The notes: generated by a model from the letters alone, not told the origin. Positions 6,085-15,300 are shown, numbered from the stretch's first letter. The stretch: 16,180 nt of DNA from JAKLDO01 sp035354435 (GCA_035354435.1 DAOQAY010000058.1:1-16180); one strand, 5' to 3'. Translations and numbers: made by a program.

Positions 6085-7860
6085 TTATTTATTAAACTTG
6101 TTCCTGGCGACTTTGTTTCTGACTTCGGTTTCTATTTCTTCCCGCTGAGTTACAAGAAGGTCAAATACATCCGGGTCGAGTTTGCCTGCATCGACTTCTT
6201 TTCTGATTATTCCAAGTGCGATTTCTGGCGGTATCGCTTTTTTGTATGGTCTGTCTTTTGCGGTAAGTGCATCAAAAATATCGGCGACAGCAAGAACTCT
6301 TTCAATATTTCCAAGTGATTTAGCATTCTTACCATGAGGATATCCTGTTCCGTCAAGTTTTTCATGATGTGATGATGCAATCATCGGAACATTTTTAAGG
6401 TCATACGGCCAGTCAATTATCCGGAGCAGTTCATAGCTGTAAAGAACATGCCTTTCCATATCCGATCTTTCCTCGGCATTCAAAGTTCCGCTTTTAATAT
6501 TAAGAAAACCCAGCTCTTCATCGTTTAAAACTTTTACGACTTCATTCCCTATCACAAAAGTATAACCGGCAACTTCATTTATAAGGTTCTTTTCATCATC
6601 TGTATGCGGTTTTGGAACATTAAGATCATCAATCTTATCAAGCAGTTGCTTTATGTGCGCAACTTTATCGCTTTCTTCATGCTGATTCACTGAAGCTATA
6701 ATAAATTTCATTTTCCACTTCAATGCTTCCAGCTGTTCAGGATAGATCCGGCTGTGTTTCATAAGTATTTTCTCCCTTACGCCGACTTTGCCGAAATCAT
6801 GAAGAAGCGCCGCAGTTTCAGCAGTTTTCAAAGCCGAACTGTCAAAAGCCCAACCCCTTGATTTTCCATATTTTTTCTCCATTCTTTTTAACAATTCAAT
6901 CGTATATGCCGCAACCCTGAGACTGTGACCTTTTGTTGCCGGATCTCGCTGTTCAATAGCTTTGACAGACGAAATTATCATGTTGTTAAGTAAAGTTTCA
7001 GTTTCAAGAAGAAGATTGTTGTTCTCAACTGTTACAGCAGCAAGAGTGGAAAGGCTCGTAAGCATCATTTCATCAAATTTGCTGAATGGAACAGGTGCAT
7101 CGCTATTGTTCTTTTCAAGTTTATTTATCAGCTGAACTGCTCCGACAACCTCATCAGCTGCCGTTTTCATAGGAACTGTAATGATCGAAACAGTCTTATA
7201 ATTCAGCTTCTTATCTATCGCATCGTTAAAATGGTACGGTGCATCTTCCGGAATTTCATAGGCATTTTCGATATTCAGGGTTTTTCCGGAATGGCACACA
7301 AATCCGACAAAACTTTCTCTGTTGAAAGGCACTTCCCTTTTTTCGATCATCTTTGAATCAAACTTGGCATTCTGGGAAGAAATAAAATATATTTTATCCC
7401 GCTCCTTGCTCATCAGATAAAGAGTTCCCGCTTCAGCCCCGGTCGCCCGTCTTAAAAAAGTCAGAATACTGCTGTAAAGATTATTCGGGTCTTTTTCAAC
7501 CGTCAGGCTGATCCCTATCTGCATATTATCGATCATTCTTCTATTCAGAGCGGTATTAACTTTCAGAAGTTCAATGATACATTCCAGAGAAAAAGAGGTG
7601 AGCTTTTCTCCGTCGATTCTCATCAGTGATTGAGATAACATCTCGAATTTACAGCCGAAAGAAACTATTATTGTATATTCGCTGTTTTTAACGGGAGCAA
7701 ACGATTCTTTGTAATCATCCTCGTAGATTATCAGAATATAAGAAGACCCTGTGCCAGTTGATTTCCTGATAAGATCCTTTTTGTTTTCATAGACAGTAAG
7801 TTCAGTTTGCGGCAACCGGCTGATTCTTAGTTGAGCCGGGATCAGCACTGAAATTGTCAA
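6085..7860 (-). CDS. GAF/HD-GYP cyclic-di-GMP phosphodiesterase
   Basis: A 591-residue signalling protein expected to hydrolyse cyclic di-GMP. Residues 1-115 are an unassigned alpha/beta region (strands ISVLIP, YILIIYEDD, YTIIVSFG) that may be a degenerate receiver-like sensor. Residues about 120-285 are a GAF domain (NLYSSILTFLRRATGAEAGT, then VPMKTAADEVVGAVQLIN). The HD-GYP domain follows: DPATKGHSLRVA (His312), LLHDFGKVGV (His354-Asp355), RHVLYSYELL (His471), HHEKLDGTGYP (498-508) and ADIFDALTAKDRPYK. The main metal and GYP residues are intact. Between the HD motif and His471 lies a long extra segment (about 380-465). No transmembrane helix is seen, so it is probably cytoplasmic. The start is TTG with AAGGGGAGG upstream, 59 nt inside the end of plsB. 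It is the last gene of the phospholipid operon. Enzyme class is secure; the GAF ligand is unknown. Confidence 0.92.
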   Translation of the reverse strand: MTISVLIPAQLRISRLPQTELTVYENKKDLIRKSTGTGSSYILIIYEDDYKESFAPVKNSEYTIIVSFGCKFEMLSQSLMRIDGEKLTSFSLECIIELLKVNTALNRRMIDNMQIGISLTVEKDPNNLYSSILTFLRRATGAEAGTLYLMSKERDKIYFISSQNAKFDSKMIEKREVPFNRESFVGFVCHSGKTLNIENAYEIPEDAPYHFNDAIDKKLNYKTVSIITVPMKTAADEVVGAVQLINKLEKNNSDAPVPFSKFDEMMLTSLSTLAAVTVENNNLLLETETLLNNMIISSVKAIEQRDPATKGHSLRVAAYTIELLKRMEKKYGKSRGWAFDSSALKTAETAALLHDFGKVGVREKILMKHSRIYPEQLEALKWKMKFIIASVNQHEESDKVAHIKQLLDKIDDLNVPKPHTDDEKNLINEVAGYTFVIGNEVVKVLNDEELGFLNIKSGTLNAEERSDMERHVLYSYELLRIIDWPYDLKNVPMIASSHHEKLDGTGYPHGKNAKSLGNIERVLAVADIFDALTAKDRPYKKAIPPEIALGIIRKEVDAGKLDPDVFDLLVTQREEIETEVRNKVARNKFNK

Positions 7861-10114
7861 TATTACCTCCCCTTAAAAATTCTTCAACTTTTGCTGTGTC
7901 ATTAGAAAAATGCTCTGCCAGTTCTTTATTAAAATCATTGAGATTATTAGCCAGAACGAGCTTTTTCTCAAGAAAAAAGATCACTTCGTATATTTCATCG
8001 GCTGTAACTTCGGGATATTCTTTTCCTACAACCGGAAGAAGTCTTGCAACAAGTTCTCCGTGTGAACTGATCTTTTCCTTATCCAGAATATCGGTCATCT
8101 TTTCAATGGTAGTTCTTATCAGTCCGAAAAGATTGATAAAGAAATTAATAAGATATGCCTTGAACCATTCCGGATATTCTTCATCGAGAAGCTTCAGACT
8201 GCCTTTCGATGTCCTTGTGTATCCCATAATTGTCGTTTCAAGAAGCTCTTCGACAAAATCCTTCTTTTCAAACTTGTCAAAAAGCTCCACAAAAAAACAG
8301 GCGACTGCAAAAGCACTTGAATTTTTATAATACATAAACTCAGAAACAGCTCCCGGGGAAACAAAATATCTGTTGCTTTTTGAAGGAACGACTTTTATAT
8401 CACCTTTTTTAATCAGTTTATTCAGCAGCTTAGAACAATTCACATCGAGATTTTCCAGAGCATCAGCTGTTTGAATGAAAGGAAGTTTTTTAAGCTCTTT
8501 TGTACAGAATTCCATCCTTTCAACAAGTTCGTTAGATGAAATGTCCCTGAAGCAGATGAACATTGATGAAAAAAGCGAAGAGAAACTTATAACAGTCGAT
8601 TTTTCCTGAACTTCTGCAATCCTGAAAGCAGTTTCAGCTGTAAATTTACTGCTCAGAAATATCGGTCTTGAAAATCTGATATAAACAGGGCCGTATCTTA
8701 CTTTTAGAAGGTTGGCGAATTTCTGCCAGAAATTTTCCTTTTCAGGAACTTTTGAACCGGTTCTTTCTTTTTTATATTCATCAATTTCCTTTAATTTCTC
8801 GTATGTCAGAGAAACTGGAATGACATACAGCCTTCTATTCGAATTTCTCCCTATTTCGGCGAGCATTTTCAACATTCCGGTTCTAGGAGACCTTACCATT
8901 CCGCTCCGGCTGCGACCGCCTTCAATGAAAAATTCCATGTTATAGCCTGTTTCGACTATGTTTTTCAGATAATTTTTTAAAATATCCTGATAGAACGGAT
9001 CATCTTTCATTGTCCTTCTAATAAAAAAAACACCCATTTTCTTCAGCATTCTGCCAAGCGGAAAAAAACTGAGATTATCACCTGAAGCAACAAGCGGAAC
9101 TGTCACTTTTTCACTGTAAAGAAGATAATTAAGTATAAGATAGTCGAAGTAACTTTTATGGGTCGGCACAAAAATAATATTGGTTCTCGGCAGTGCACAT
9201 AAACTTCTGAGATGCGCTATTTCAGTTTTGGAATAGTGAAATTTTGTAAAAATGGTCTTGAATATAAGCTCAGTGACATTTGTATACAGTTCAGCCATCA
9301 CCGGACTGTAATTAGTTGCCATTTTATTAATTATTTTAAAGGCTTCCTCTCTTTCGTGGTGATGCTCCAGATTCAAACCGACGAGAGTATCATTTTTGAG
9401 AGAAAGCCAGCTTTTAAGACTTGCGCCCACAACATTGCTCTGGGATTCCTCCATTGTTTTATAGAGTTTATTGATAAAAAGCTTTGGGCTAGCCCCGGCA
9501 TTCCAGATTTTCGGAGATTCAATACGCAAAGTAAGCTTCCGTCTTTTTATGATAAGCATCAGAAGTTCCCATGAAGTAGACCACAGATTATAATCTCCAG
9601 TAAACGGTCTCATCCATTCCCATCTGCTTTTTTCGTGAAGATTCTTGTTCCAGAGCGTAATAACAGGAATTATTCTTATTTCCCGGTTCTTAATTTTCCG
9701 GAATATTGCAAGAAAACGGAGATCATCTACCAGTTCTTCAGGAGAATCCACTGGAATGTAAAGCGATTCGATCTTTTCCTCAGGAATAAGCTTGTTTCTT
9801 AAAAACGAAAGCGCAATAATCCAAAGCTCTTTGCGGGGTCTGAAAAAAATTGTTTTGGGACCGAAAGAATGGCTCGGTGGTGTAATTCCGTTTTCACTCA
9901 TAAACCCGGCAAGAATAAACTGTTCGATCCTGCTTTTTCTACCTGAAATGTAAACTGTAAGTGTTTTTTTGGAACCATCCGGTTTTATTAACGATTCCTT
10001 CGCAGGAATTTCAAGATCGGCTTTTCTTAATATAATCTCGTATATTTTTTTATGGATAGGGTTTGAAAATGCCCGGTAAAATTTCCGGAAGTAAAAAAAC
10101 CTGTTAAGTTCCAT
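7802..10114 (-). CDS. plsB: Glycerol-3-phosphate acyltransferase, PlsB-like
   Basis: Membrane-associated enzyme that acylates sn-glycerol-3-phosphate at position 1, the first step of phospholipid synthesis. The 770 residues approach E. coli PlsB (about 807). The acyltransferase core is in the second third: HX4D as THKSYFDY with His319 and Asp324; FFIRRTMK (363-370) in the usual block II position; EGGRSRSG (398-405), the substrate-binding block; and IPVSLTYEKL further on. PEKENFWQKFA also matches the conserved KEKENFWQ of PlsB. The roughly 300-residue N-terminal region and 250-residue C-terminal region are PlsB-like in length, which distinguishes it from short PlsC/PlsY enzymes. It starts 3 nt after the deoA stop with only a weak, distant AGGTG, so translation is probably coupled. 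Its last codons overlap the HD-GYP gene in another frame. Cytoplasmic face of the inner membrane is expected. Confidence 0.92.
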   Translation of the reverse strand: MELNRFFYFRKFYRAFSNPIHKKIYEIILRKADLEIPAKESLIKPDGSKKTLTVYISGRKSRIEQFILAGFMSENGITPPSHSFGPKTIFFRPRKELWIIALSFLRNKLIPEEKIESLYIPVDSPEELVDDLRFLAIFRKIKNREIRIIPVITLWNKNLHEKSRWEWMRPFTGDYNLWSTSWELLMLIIKRRKLTLRIESPKIWNAGASPKLFINKLYKTMEESQSNVVGASLKSWLSLKNDTLVGLNLEHHHEREEAFKIINKMATNYSPVMAELYTNVTELIFKTIFTKFHYSKTEIAHLRSLCALPRTNIIFVPTHKSYFDYLILNYLLYSEKVTVPLVASGDNLSFFPLGRMLKKMGVFFIRRTMKDDPFYQDILKNYLKNIVETGYNMEFFIEGGRSRSGMVRSPRTGMLKMLAEIGRNSNRRLYVIPVSLTYEKLKEIDEYKKERTGSKVPEKENFWQKFANLLKVRYGPVYIRFSRPIFLSSKFTAETAFRIAEVQEKSTVISFSSLFSSMFICFRDISSNELVERMEFCTKELKKLPFIQTADALENLDVNCSKLLNKLIKKGDIKVVPSKSNRYFVSPGAVSEFMYYKNSSAFAVACFFVELFDKFEKKDFVEELLETTIMGYTRTSKGSLKLLDEEYPEWFKAYLINFFINLFGLIRTTIEKMTDILDKEKISSHGELVARLLPVVGKEYPEVTADEIYEVIFFLEKKLVLANNLNDFNKELAEHFSNDTAKVEEFLRGGNIDNFSADPGSTKNQPVAAN
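7866..7874 (-). promoter_or_regulatory. Ribosome binding site that fixes the HD-GYP TTG start
   Basis: Read on the minus strand, AAGGGGAGG ends 5 nt before the TTG at 7860. It is one of the strongest Shine-Dalgarno sequences in the window and lies inside the plsB coding sequence. It supports a genuine start that overlaps plsB by 59 nt. Confidence 0.75.
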
Positions 10115-10117
10115 AAA

Positions 10118-11422
10118 CTACAATACACCTAGAATTACATTTTTCTTTTCTGCCCTTTCTTGACAAAAGCTCACACTTCTTGCGAGATATTCCAATGAAT
10201 TCCGCAACCTGAAATCTTCATTGTAGTAAATTGAATAGACCAGATCGCCTTTTTTTGCATAATCACCGGCTTTTTTACTGAAAATAAAACCGACTGAAGG
10301 ATCAATTGAATCTTCTTTTTTTATTCTGCCGCCCCCAAGCTGGACAAGCGCTTTCCCGAAAGAAAGAGCGTCCATTCTGTTTATGTATCCTGATTCATTG
10401 GCAAATATGTCTTTTCTTTTTGAAGCTTTCGGCAAAAGACCGGGGTCATCAACAACAGCCGGATTCCCCCCCTGCATTTCAATTATTTTTTTAAATCTTT
10501 CAGCCGCAAGACCGCTTGAAAGTTTTGCAGAAGCTATTTTTTCGCCCGCTTCTATCGACTCTGCCATTTTAAAGGAAACCAGCAATATTGCCGCCATTCT
10601 CAAAGTAAGTTCAGTAACTTGCGGAACATAAACACCCTTCATAACATTTATGGATTCAGCAATTTCAAGCGAATTTCCGATCGAATATCCAAGAGGCTCG
10701 TTCATATCAGTAAAAAGTACATCGACTTTAGTATTAAATCTTTCTCCGATCGCTTTCATCGTTTTTGCAAGTTCGGTCGCCTGCTCTCTGTTTTTCATAA
10801 AAGCACCGTTCCCGACTTTAATGTCAAGGATCAGACCTCTTATCCCTTCAGCAAGTTTCTTGCTCATGATCGATGAAGCAATTAAAGGGATGGATTCAAC
10901 CGTTGCTGTAACATCCCGTAATGCATAAAGTTTTTTATCAAGCGGAGCGATCTCAGGAGTTTGCCCTATCAAAGAGACACCTATGGTTCTCACCATTTTA
11001 CAGAACTGTTCTTTAGGAATATTAACTGAAAATCCAGGGATGGACTCAAGTTTGTCCAAAGTTCCGCCGGTATGTCCAAGGCCTCTGCCCGAGATCATCG
11101 GAACTGAAAAACCAAGTTCAGCAAGAAGCGGTGCCAGCGGTATCGATATTTTATCTCCTACTCCGCCTGTTGAATGTTTATCAACAACGGGACCGGTTAT
11201 GTCACTAAAATCAAGAACCTCGCCGCTAAACAGCATCCGCTCAACCCAGACCTTCAACTCCATGTCGTTGAGTTTATTGAAGAATATCGCCATCAGCATG
11301 GAGGACATCTGATAATCGGAAAGATCTCCGGAAAGATAACTGTTCAGAAAGTGAGTGATATCCTCTTCGCTTAAAACCTTCCCGTCTCTTTTGTCAGCAA
11401 TAATGTCATAAAACAATCTCAT
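10118..11422 (-). CDS. deoA: Thymidine phosphorylase (pyrimidine nucleoside phosphorylase family)
   Basis: Cytosolic salvage enzyme that splits thymidine or related pyrimidine nucleosides with phosphate into free base and (deoxy)ribose-1-phosphate. The 434 residues match the family. Landmarks are the phosphate-binding loop DKHSTGGVGDK (81-91) and the family signature SGRGLGHTGGTLDKLESIPG (111-130), then SIMSKKLAEG and LDIKVGNGAFM. The signature is preceded by VPMI with Met109, as in human and E. coli thymidine phosphorylases, where broad-specificity bacterial enzymes have a Lys. From memory of the family, that favours thymidine over uridine. The ATG overlaps the stop of the upstream phosphatidyltransferase as ATGA, with GGTGA upstream. 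A nucleoside enzyme between two phospholipid genes is an odd neighbour, with no deoC, deoD or deoB nearby. Family call is very secure; the deoA versus pdp choice is less so. Confidence 0.93.
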   Translation of the reverse strand: MRLFYDIIADKRDGKVLSEEDITHFLNSYLSGDLSDYQMSSMLMAIFFNKLNDMELKVWVERMLFSGEVLDFSDITGPVVDKHSTGGVGDKISIPLAPLLAELGFSVPMISGRGLGHTGGTLDKLESIPGFSVNIPKEQFCKMVRTIGVSLIGQTPEIAPLDKKLYALRDVTATVESIPLIASSIMSKKLAEGIRGLILDIKVGNGAFMKNREQATELAKTMKAIGERFNTKVDVLFTDMNEPLGYSIGNSLEIAESINVMKGVYVPQVTELTLRMAAILLVSFKMAESIEAGEKIASAKLSSGLAAERFKKIIEMQGGNPAVVDDPGLLPKASKRKDIFANESGYINRMDALSFGKALVQLGGGRIKKEDSIDPSVGFIFSKKAGDYAKKGDLVYSIYYNEDFRLRNSLEYLARSVSFCQERAEKKNVILGVL

Positions 11423-12231
11423 CCATTTTCACCTTTTTTTAATTTTCGAATTTCGTTCTCTCTCTTCCACACTTTGACACCGAAAAGGATGGGACCGACA
11501 AAAAGCCCGAGCAGAAGAAAGCCGCAATTGAATTTTGTAAATATCCAGTATTCTCCGGTAATTAAAGCAAGTCCTGCCCAGAAAAATATATCAACCTCAT
11601 TGAAATAAAGTATCGAAAATACTGCTCTGCCCAGCCATTTGATCCAGTCAAAGAAATTTCTTTGCGGAGGTGGCGACCAGATAAAGCCCTTTTCGGCTTC
11701 CGCTGCAAATTCATTCAACCCCGATTTATAATATTTTTCTGAAATTTTCATATCAAGCAGAACCCTTTCGGCAACCCATTTTGAATAGGCTGTTATATAA
11801 ACGCATGTCACCGATATCATTGGTATTATCAGATCATACAGATCATTTGTAAAATGATACGCCCTGAAACCGATAGCCCAGAAAATAAGTACCATTGTCA
11901 CAGCGTCGGTCGCCTTATCAAAGAAAAAACCGAACTTTGATGCCGTGTTCCGGAATCTTGCAACCGTTCCGTCCATATTATCCAGTATCAGCCCAAGGTT
12001 TATGAGAATTGCTCCTGTGACAGCACCGCTAAAGCTCATATCAAAAAAAATAAATGCCGACCCTGCCACTTTTGAAGCGACACTTACCACGGTTATTCTA
12101 TTCGGTGTCACCCACTTTTTCTCCACAAGAGGCAGAAGAAAAAGTATTGTAAGCGGCCTTGCAAAAACCATTGCCCAGAAATCAGCCGACTGAAAATTTC
12201 TCAACCTCATCCATCGATCTTTCAAATTCAT
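11419..12231 (-). CDS. CDP-alcohol phosphatidyltransferase family protein
   Basis: Integral membrane enzyme that replaces CMP on a CDP-linked lipid or alcohol with a second alcohol, making a phospholipid head group or related phosphodiester. The full family motif D-x2-DG-x2-AR-x8-G-x3-D-x3-D is present without substitution: Asp84, Asp87-Gly88, Ala91-Arg92, Gly101, Asp105 and Asp109, within LDNMDGTVARF and GFFFDKATD. About six hydrophobic segments are visible across the 270 residues, with a hydrophilic loop at roughly 150-195 that makes it longer than typical PgsA (about 180-200). The head-group alcohol cannot be read from the sequence; PgsA-, PssA- and inositol-phosphate-using members all share this motif. 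AGGAG at 12239-12243 supports the ATG. It is the first gene of the operon, directly behind a strong promoter, and overlaps deoA by ATGA. Confidence 0.9.
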   Translation of the reverse strand: MNLKDRWMRLRNFQSADFWAMVFARPLTILFLLPLVEKKWVTPNRITVVSVASKVAGSAFIFFDMSFSGAVTGAILINLGLILDNMDGTVARFRNTASKFGFFFDKATDAVTMVLIFWAIGFRAYHFTNDLYDLIIPMISVTCVYITAYSKWVAERVLLDMKISEKYYKSGLNEFAAEAEKGFIWSPPPQRNFFDWIKWLGRAVFSILYFNEVDIFFWAGLALITGEYWIFTKFNCGFLLLGLFVGPILFGVKVWKRENEIRKLKKGENG

Positions 12232-12238
12232 ATTTATG

Positions 12239-12243
12239 CTCCT
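12239..12243 (-). promoter_or_regulatory. Ribosome binding site of the phosphatidyltransferase gene
   Basis: AGGAG on the minus strand lies 7 nt before the ATG at 12231, confirming that start and placing it about 24 nt from the predicted transcription start. Confidence 0.7.
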
Positions 12244-12261
12244 GAAAAAACTTGCTGGTGT

Positions 12262-12289
12262 ATTGTAAATCCTCTGAGGTTAAAGTCAA
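12262..12289 (-). promoter_or_regulatory. Sigma70-type promoter of the phospholipid operon
   Basis: On the minus strand, TTGACT (12289-12284) and TACAAT (12267-12262) are separated by 16 nt, each matching the consensus at five of six bases. Transcription would begin near 12255. It lies in the only real gap of the minus-strand block (12232-12322, 91 nt) and would drive all four genes down to 6085. The spacer contains a small dyad, CCTC-T-GAGG (12271-12279), which could be an operator or chance. No hairpin-plus-T terminator for the upstream large gene was seen in this gap, so readthrough from it is possible. Confidence 0.7.
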
Positions 12290-12322
12290 AAAAGAGAAAT
12301 ACAAGAGCTATACATATATGAA

Positions 12323-15300
12323 TTAAAAGGAATCAAGCTTTTTCTGCTGAGGACAGGTTTCGGGGCTTGTATAATCTTCTGAACTCGAATTTGTCACTTC
12401 GGCGAGTTTACCCATATCATCAGTAACAGCTATCTTGAGATCTTTCGGGAAATACCAGAAATCCCGTAAGAATGGGCACCTTTTCTGGAATTCAAGACCG
12501 TAAGAATACTCAGGAGTTTCATCAATAAAACAGGTCTTGTAATATTCTTTGCATCCAGCCCCGCCGTAAAAACTGCAAATATTAAGATCAGCAATTGATG
12601 CAGTGGTTGTGTAATGTCTTACCGGATTCGGCAGACAGCTGTGACCGAGAATTTCGCCATCCTCTTCATAGGTATAGCAACCTGTCGACAAATTATTATA
12701 CGAATCGCCATCCGCACAGTCGGTATTGTCTGAACAGTCAGGATAAACATTATTGTTTCCGTACTTGTAGGAATTGACATTCGGCTTGAAATAAGCTTTG
12801 TAACTTGATGAACTGTACCTGAATCTGTCAAAAACAGCTTTAATTTTTGTCTTATAGAATGAATACTGTTTCTGAAAATTATTGTCATTCGGGTCATTGC
12901 ATATTCTTTCATATAAAGAGTCTTTGGCAACATTCGGGTTGTTGAGAATCTTGAAACTGAAACCGGCTGCACTGCTCAGACTGGCATCAGAATAAATTGA
13001 AGGAATAAAATCAACAATCATTTCTTTATTTGCAGAATCAAGAGTTACGCTGTTTATTTTTGTATAGTCCGAAGCTGAATTTGCAACCCTGATAACTTTG
13101 CTGATTGTTTTTAGGTCAAAATACCCCGATTCCGATTCTCCGTTCATGTTTGATTCGATCACCCACCTAACCCGTTCATAGAATCCGGATTTGAGGTCAG
13201 CTGGCGGAGTGTAAGACATAAAAAAACAACTTGTTCCGCCTCCTGGATTGTAAAGACATATTGGTTCAGCCTGAAAGATCTTCTTCTCATAAGATTCATA
13301 ACACTTCTGATTCGTACAGTTCGGAAATCCGGTTCCTCTGGTTTTGTGGACATACCTTTCCGGCAGATATACGGTAACTCTTTTAACTCCTCCGGCTATA
13401 GTCGCAGCAATATTCAGCGTGGGAGCTTCTTTGTAATAAAGGTTTTTATAATTGACGATATCAAGACTAAAAAAAGTGGGAGTATCATCAATGACAAACG
13501 ATGCAGTCTTAGTCGATGTGACATTGAGTGTGTTTTTTGCACTGACCTTAATCGTATAAGTCGCATCCTCCCATGCTGAAATGTCTTCAGTTTTTGATCC
13601 TGTTGTCAGTCCGCCGCTACATGCTGCAAAATACGAGCCGTTTTTCAGTATTTTGCATTCCGTTATTGTCGAATCACTTGAAACTTCGTATTTAAGGGTA
13701 ATATTTGTCTGTTTTGTTATGACAACTGCAAGCTGGGGATCGCTGGCTTTTATGGTTCCGCTAAAACAGTAATTTTTAGTTGCACTGTCAAAGTCGGGAC
13801 AGTTGTCAGTTGTGAGATTGTTATAATAATCAACCGAAGATATTAAAACCGAATAGTTTGTGCCTGTGTTTGCGGTGAAAGGACATGAATAAATGTGAAA
13901 ATCCAATGAATCAAGGTAATTGTGCTGACAGGAAGGAATGGAAACAACGCCGTTTACAATCATTCTGAAACTGTATACTGTTTTTTTTGAAATAAAGGAA
14001 ACCCATATCTTGCCTGAACCATAGCTGAAGCCGCCTGATTCCATAAGAACAGGCTCACGATCAGCCGTCCAGTCCATTGATGTGGTCATTTTGTTCCCTG
14101 CTTGATCGGTCGCTTCGACATTAAGAACAAATGCAGTAGTTCTGTCTTCCATATTGTGAAATATGTTTTCGGCAAGATAGGTATCCGAGGGATGCGGAGC
14201 GGGAAACTGGCATTCATCAGCTGAAATCAAACACCTTGCACCGGTATCTTCATCAAAGCTGTCAGTCCATTGAGTGAGTTCATTGAACCCGGCACCCGGG
14301 AAACGATTAAAAATATTTATACCTGTTTCGCTTGTGATTTGAGCGGTATAATAATATTTCAAAGTGAGATTTTCCTTTGATCTGCCAAAATTATCCGACA
14401 TGGTAAGAGAAACCCACTTTTGAGTCCACGGCGCAACTCTCGGATCGACAACTGAACCATTATATTTGAAAGAAGCCGGATCAATCGCAATCACGGGAGC
14501 ATCATCATCAATAAGAACGGCTACACTCTCTTCAGTCTCATTACCCGCCTTGTCAACACAGTAAATTGAAACAGTATTCGGAAGTGCCGGACCAATTGTC
14601 GGGTCAAGAAGCGGATTTGATTTGAAGGATTTATTACCTGTCGGGAAATCTGTAATATCATCAGCCTTTGCGCCGTTAATTCTAAGTTCGCAGAAATCAC
14701 GGTTGAGTTCATCAATCGTATAGTTGAGAAAAAGTTCATCAGCTGAGCTTTTCCATGATTTAGCCTGAAGATCCGCCTTGTTTGAAATTGTGATAACTGG
14801 TTTTACTGTGTCAATTGTGAAAGCATAGGAAACAGATTCAGCCGATTCGTTCCCTGCCTGATCGCTTACTTTGAACCAGTACAAAATCTCAGCATCCGCC
14901 GGTTCCTCGATGTTAAAGATGTTGGGAGGATTATTACCATTAAGATCATATCCGGTAGCATTTCTTCTTTTCCAGTAATTAAGAGTCTGCTCGATGTTAT
15001 CGCCGGCTGTAATTTCAACTGTGATATTTCTTGTATTGATGAAGCCGAACTCGTTTATTTCAGGAGTCATTACAATTGAATCAATCGCAGGAGAAACACA
15101 GTCGATCACTTTCTGAAACTCTGTAGTTTCCTCATTTCCAGCCTTATCGGTGAATTTCATGCTGAAAATGTATTCGCCGTCCGGTGCATTTGCGGGAAGA
15201 TCTCCGGTTGAAATCTGTCCGGCACCTGATTTGACAGTGTTGACCGTTTTATATGAAAACGGAGTTTCATCCGCAACCACCTTGACCGCAAGCTGTGTGT

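Noticed and set aside
6074..6095. TTAATA/TATTAA dyad as a bidirectional terminator between the convergent operons
   Set aside because: The stem is only A-T pairs with a 10-nt loop and would be too weak for an intrinsic terminator.
7854..8330. 158-codon open frame on the plus strand, antisense to plsB
   Set aside because: Serine/leucine-rich translation typical of a shadow frame, with no convincing ribosome site, lying fully inside a well-supported gene.
12619..12972. 117-codon open frame on the minus strand within the large Ig-repeat gene
   Set aside because: It is an alternative frame of the same strand with Ser/Thr/Arg/Ile-rich composition; the main frame carries the conserved cysteines and Ig motifs.
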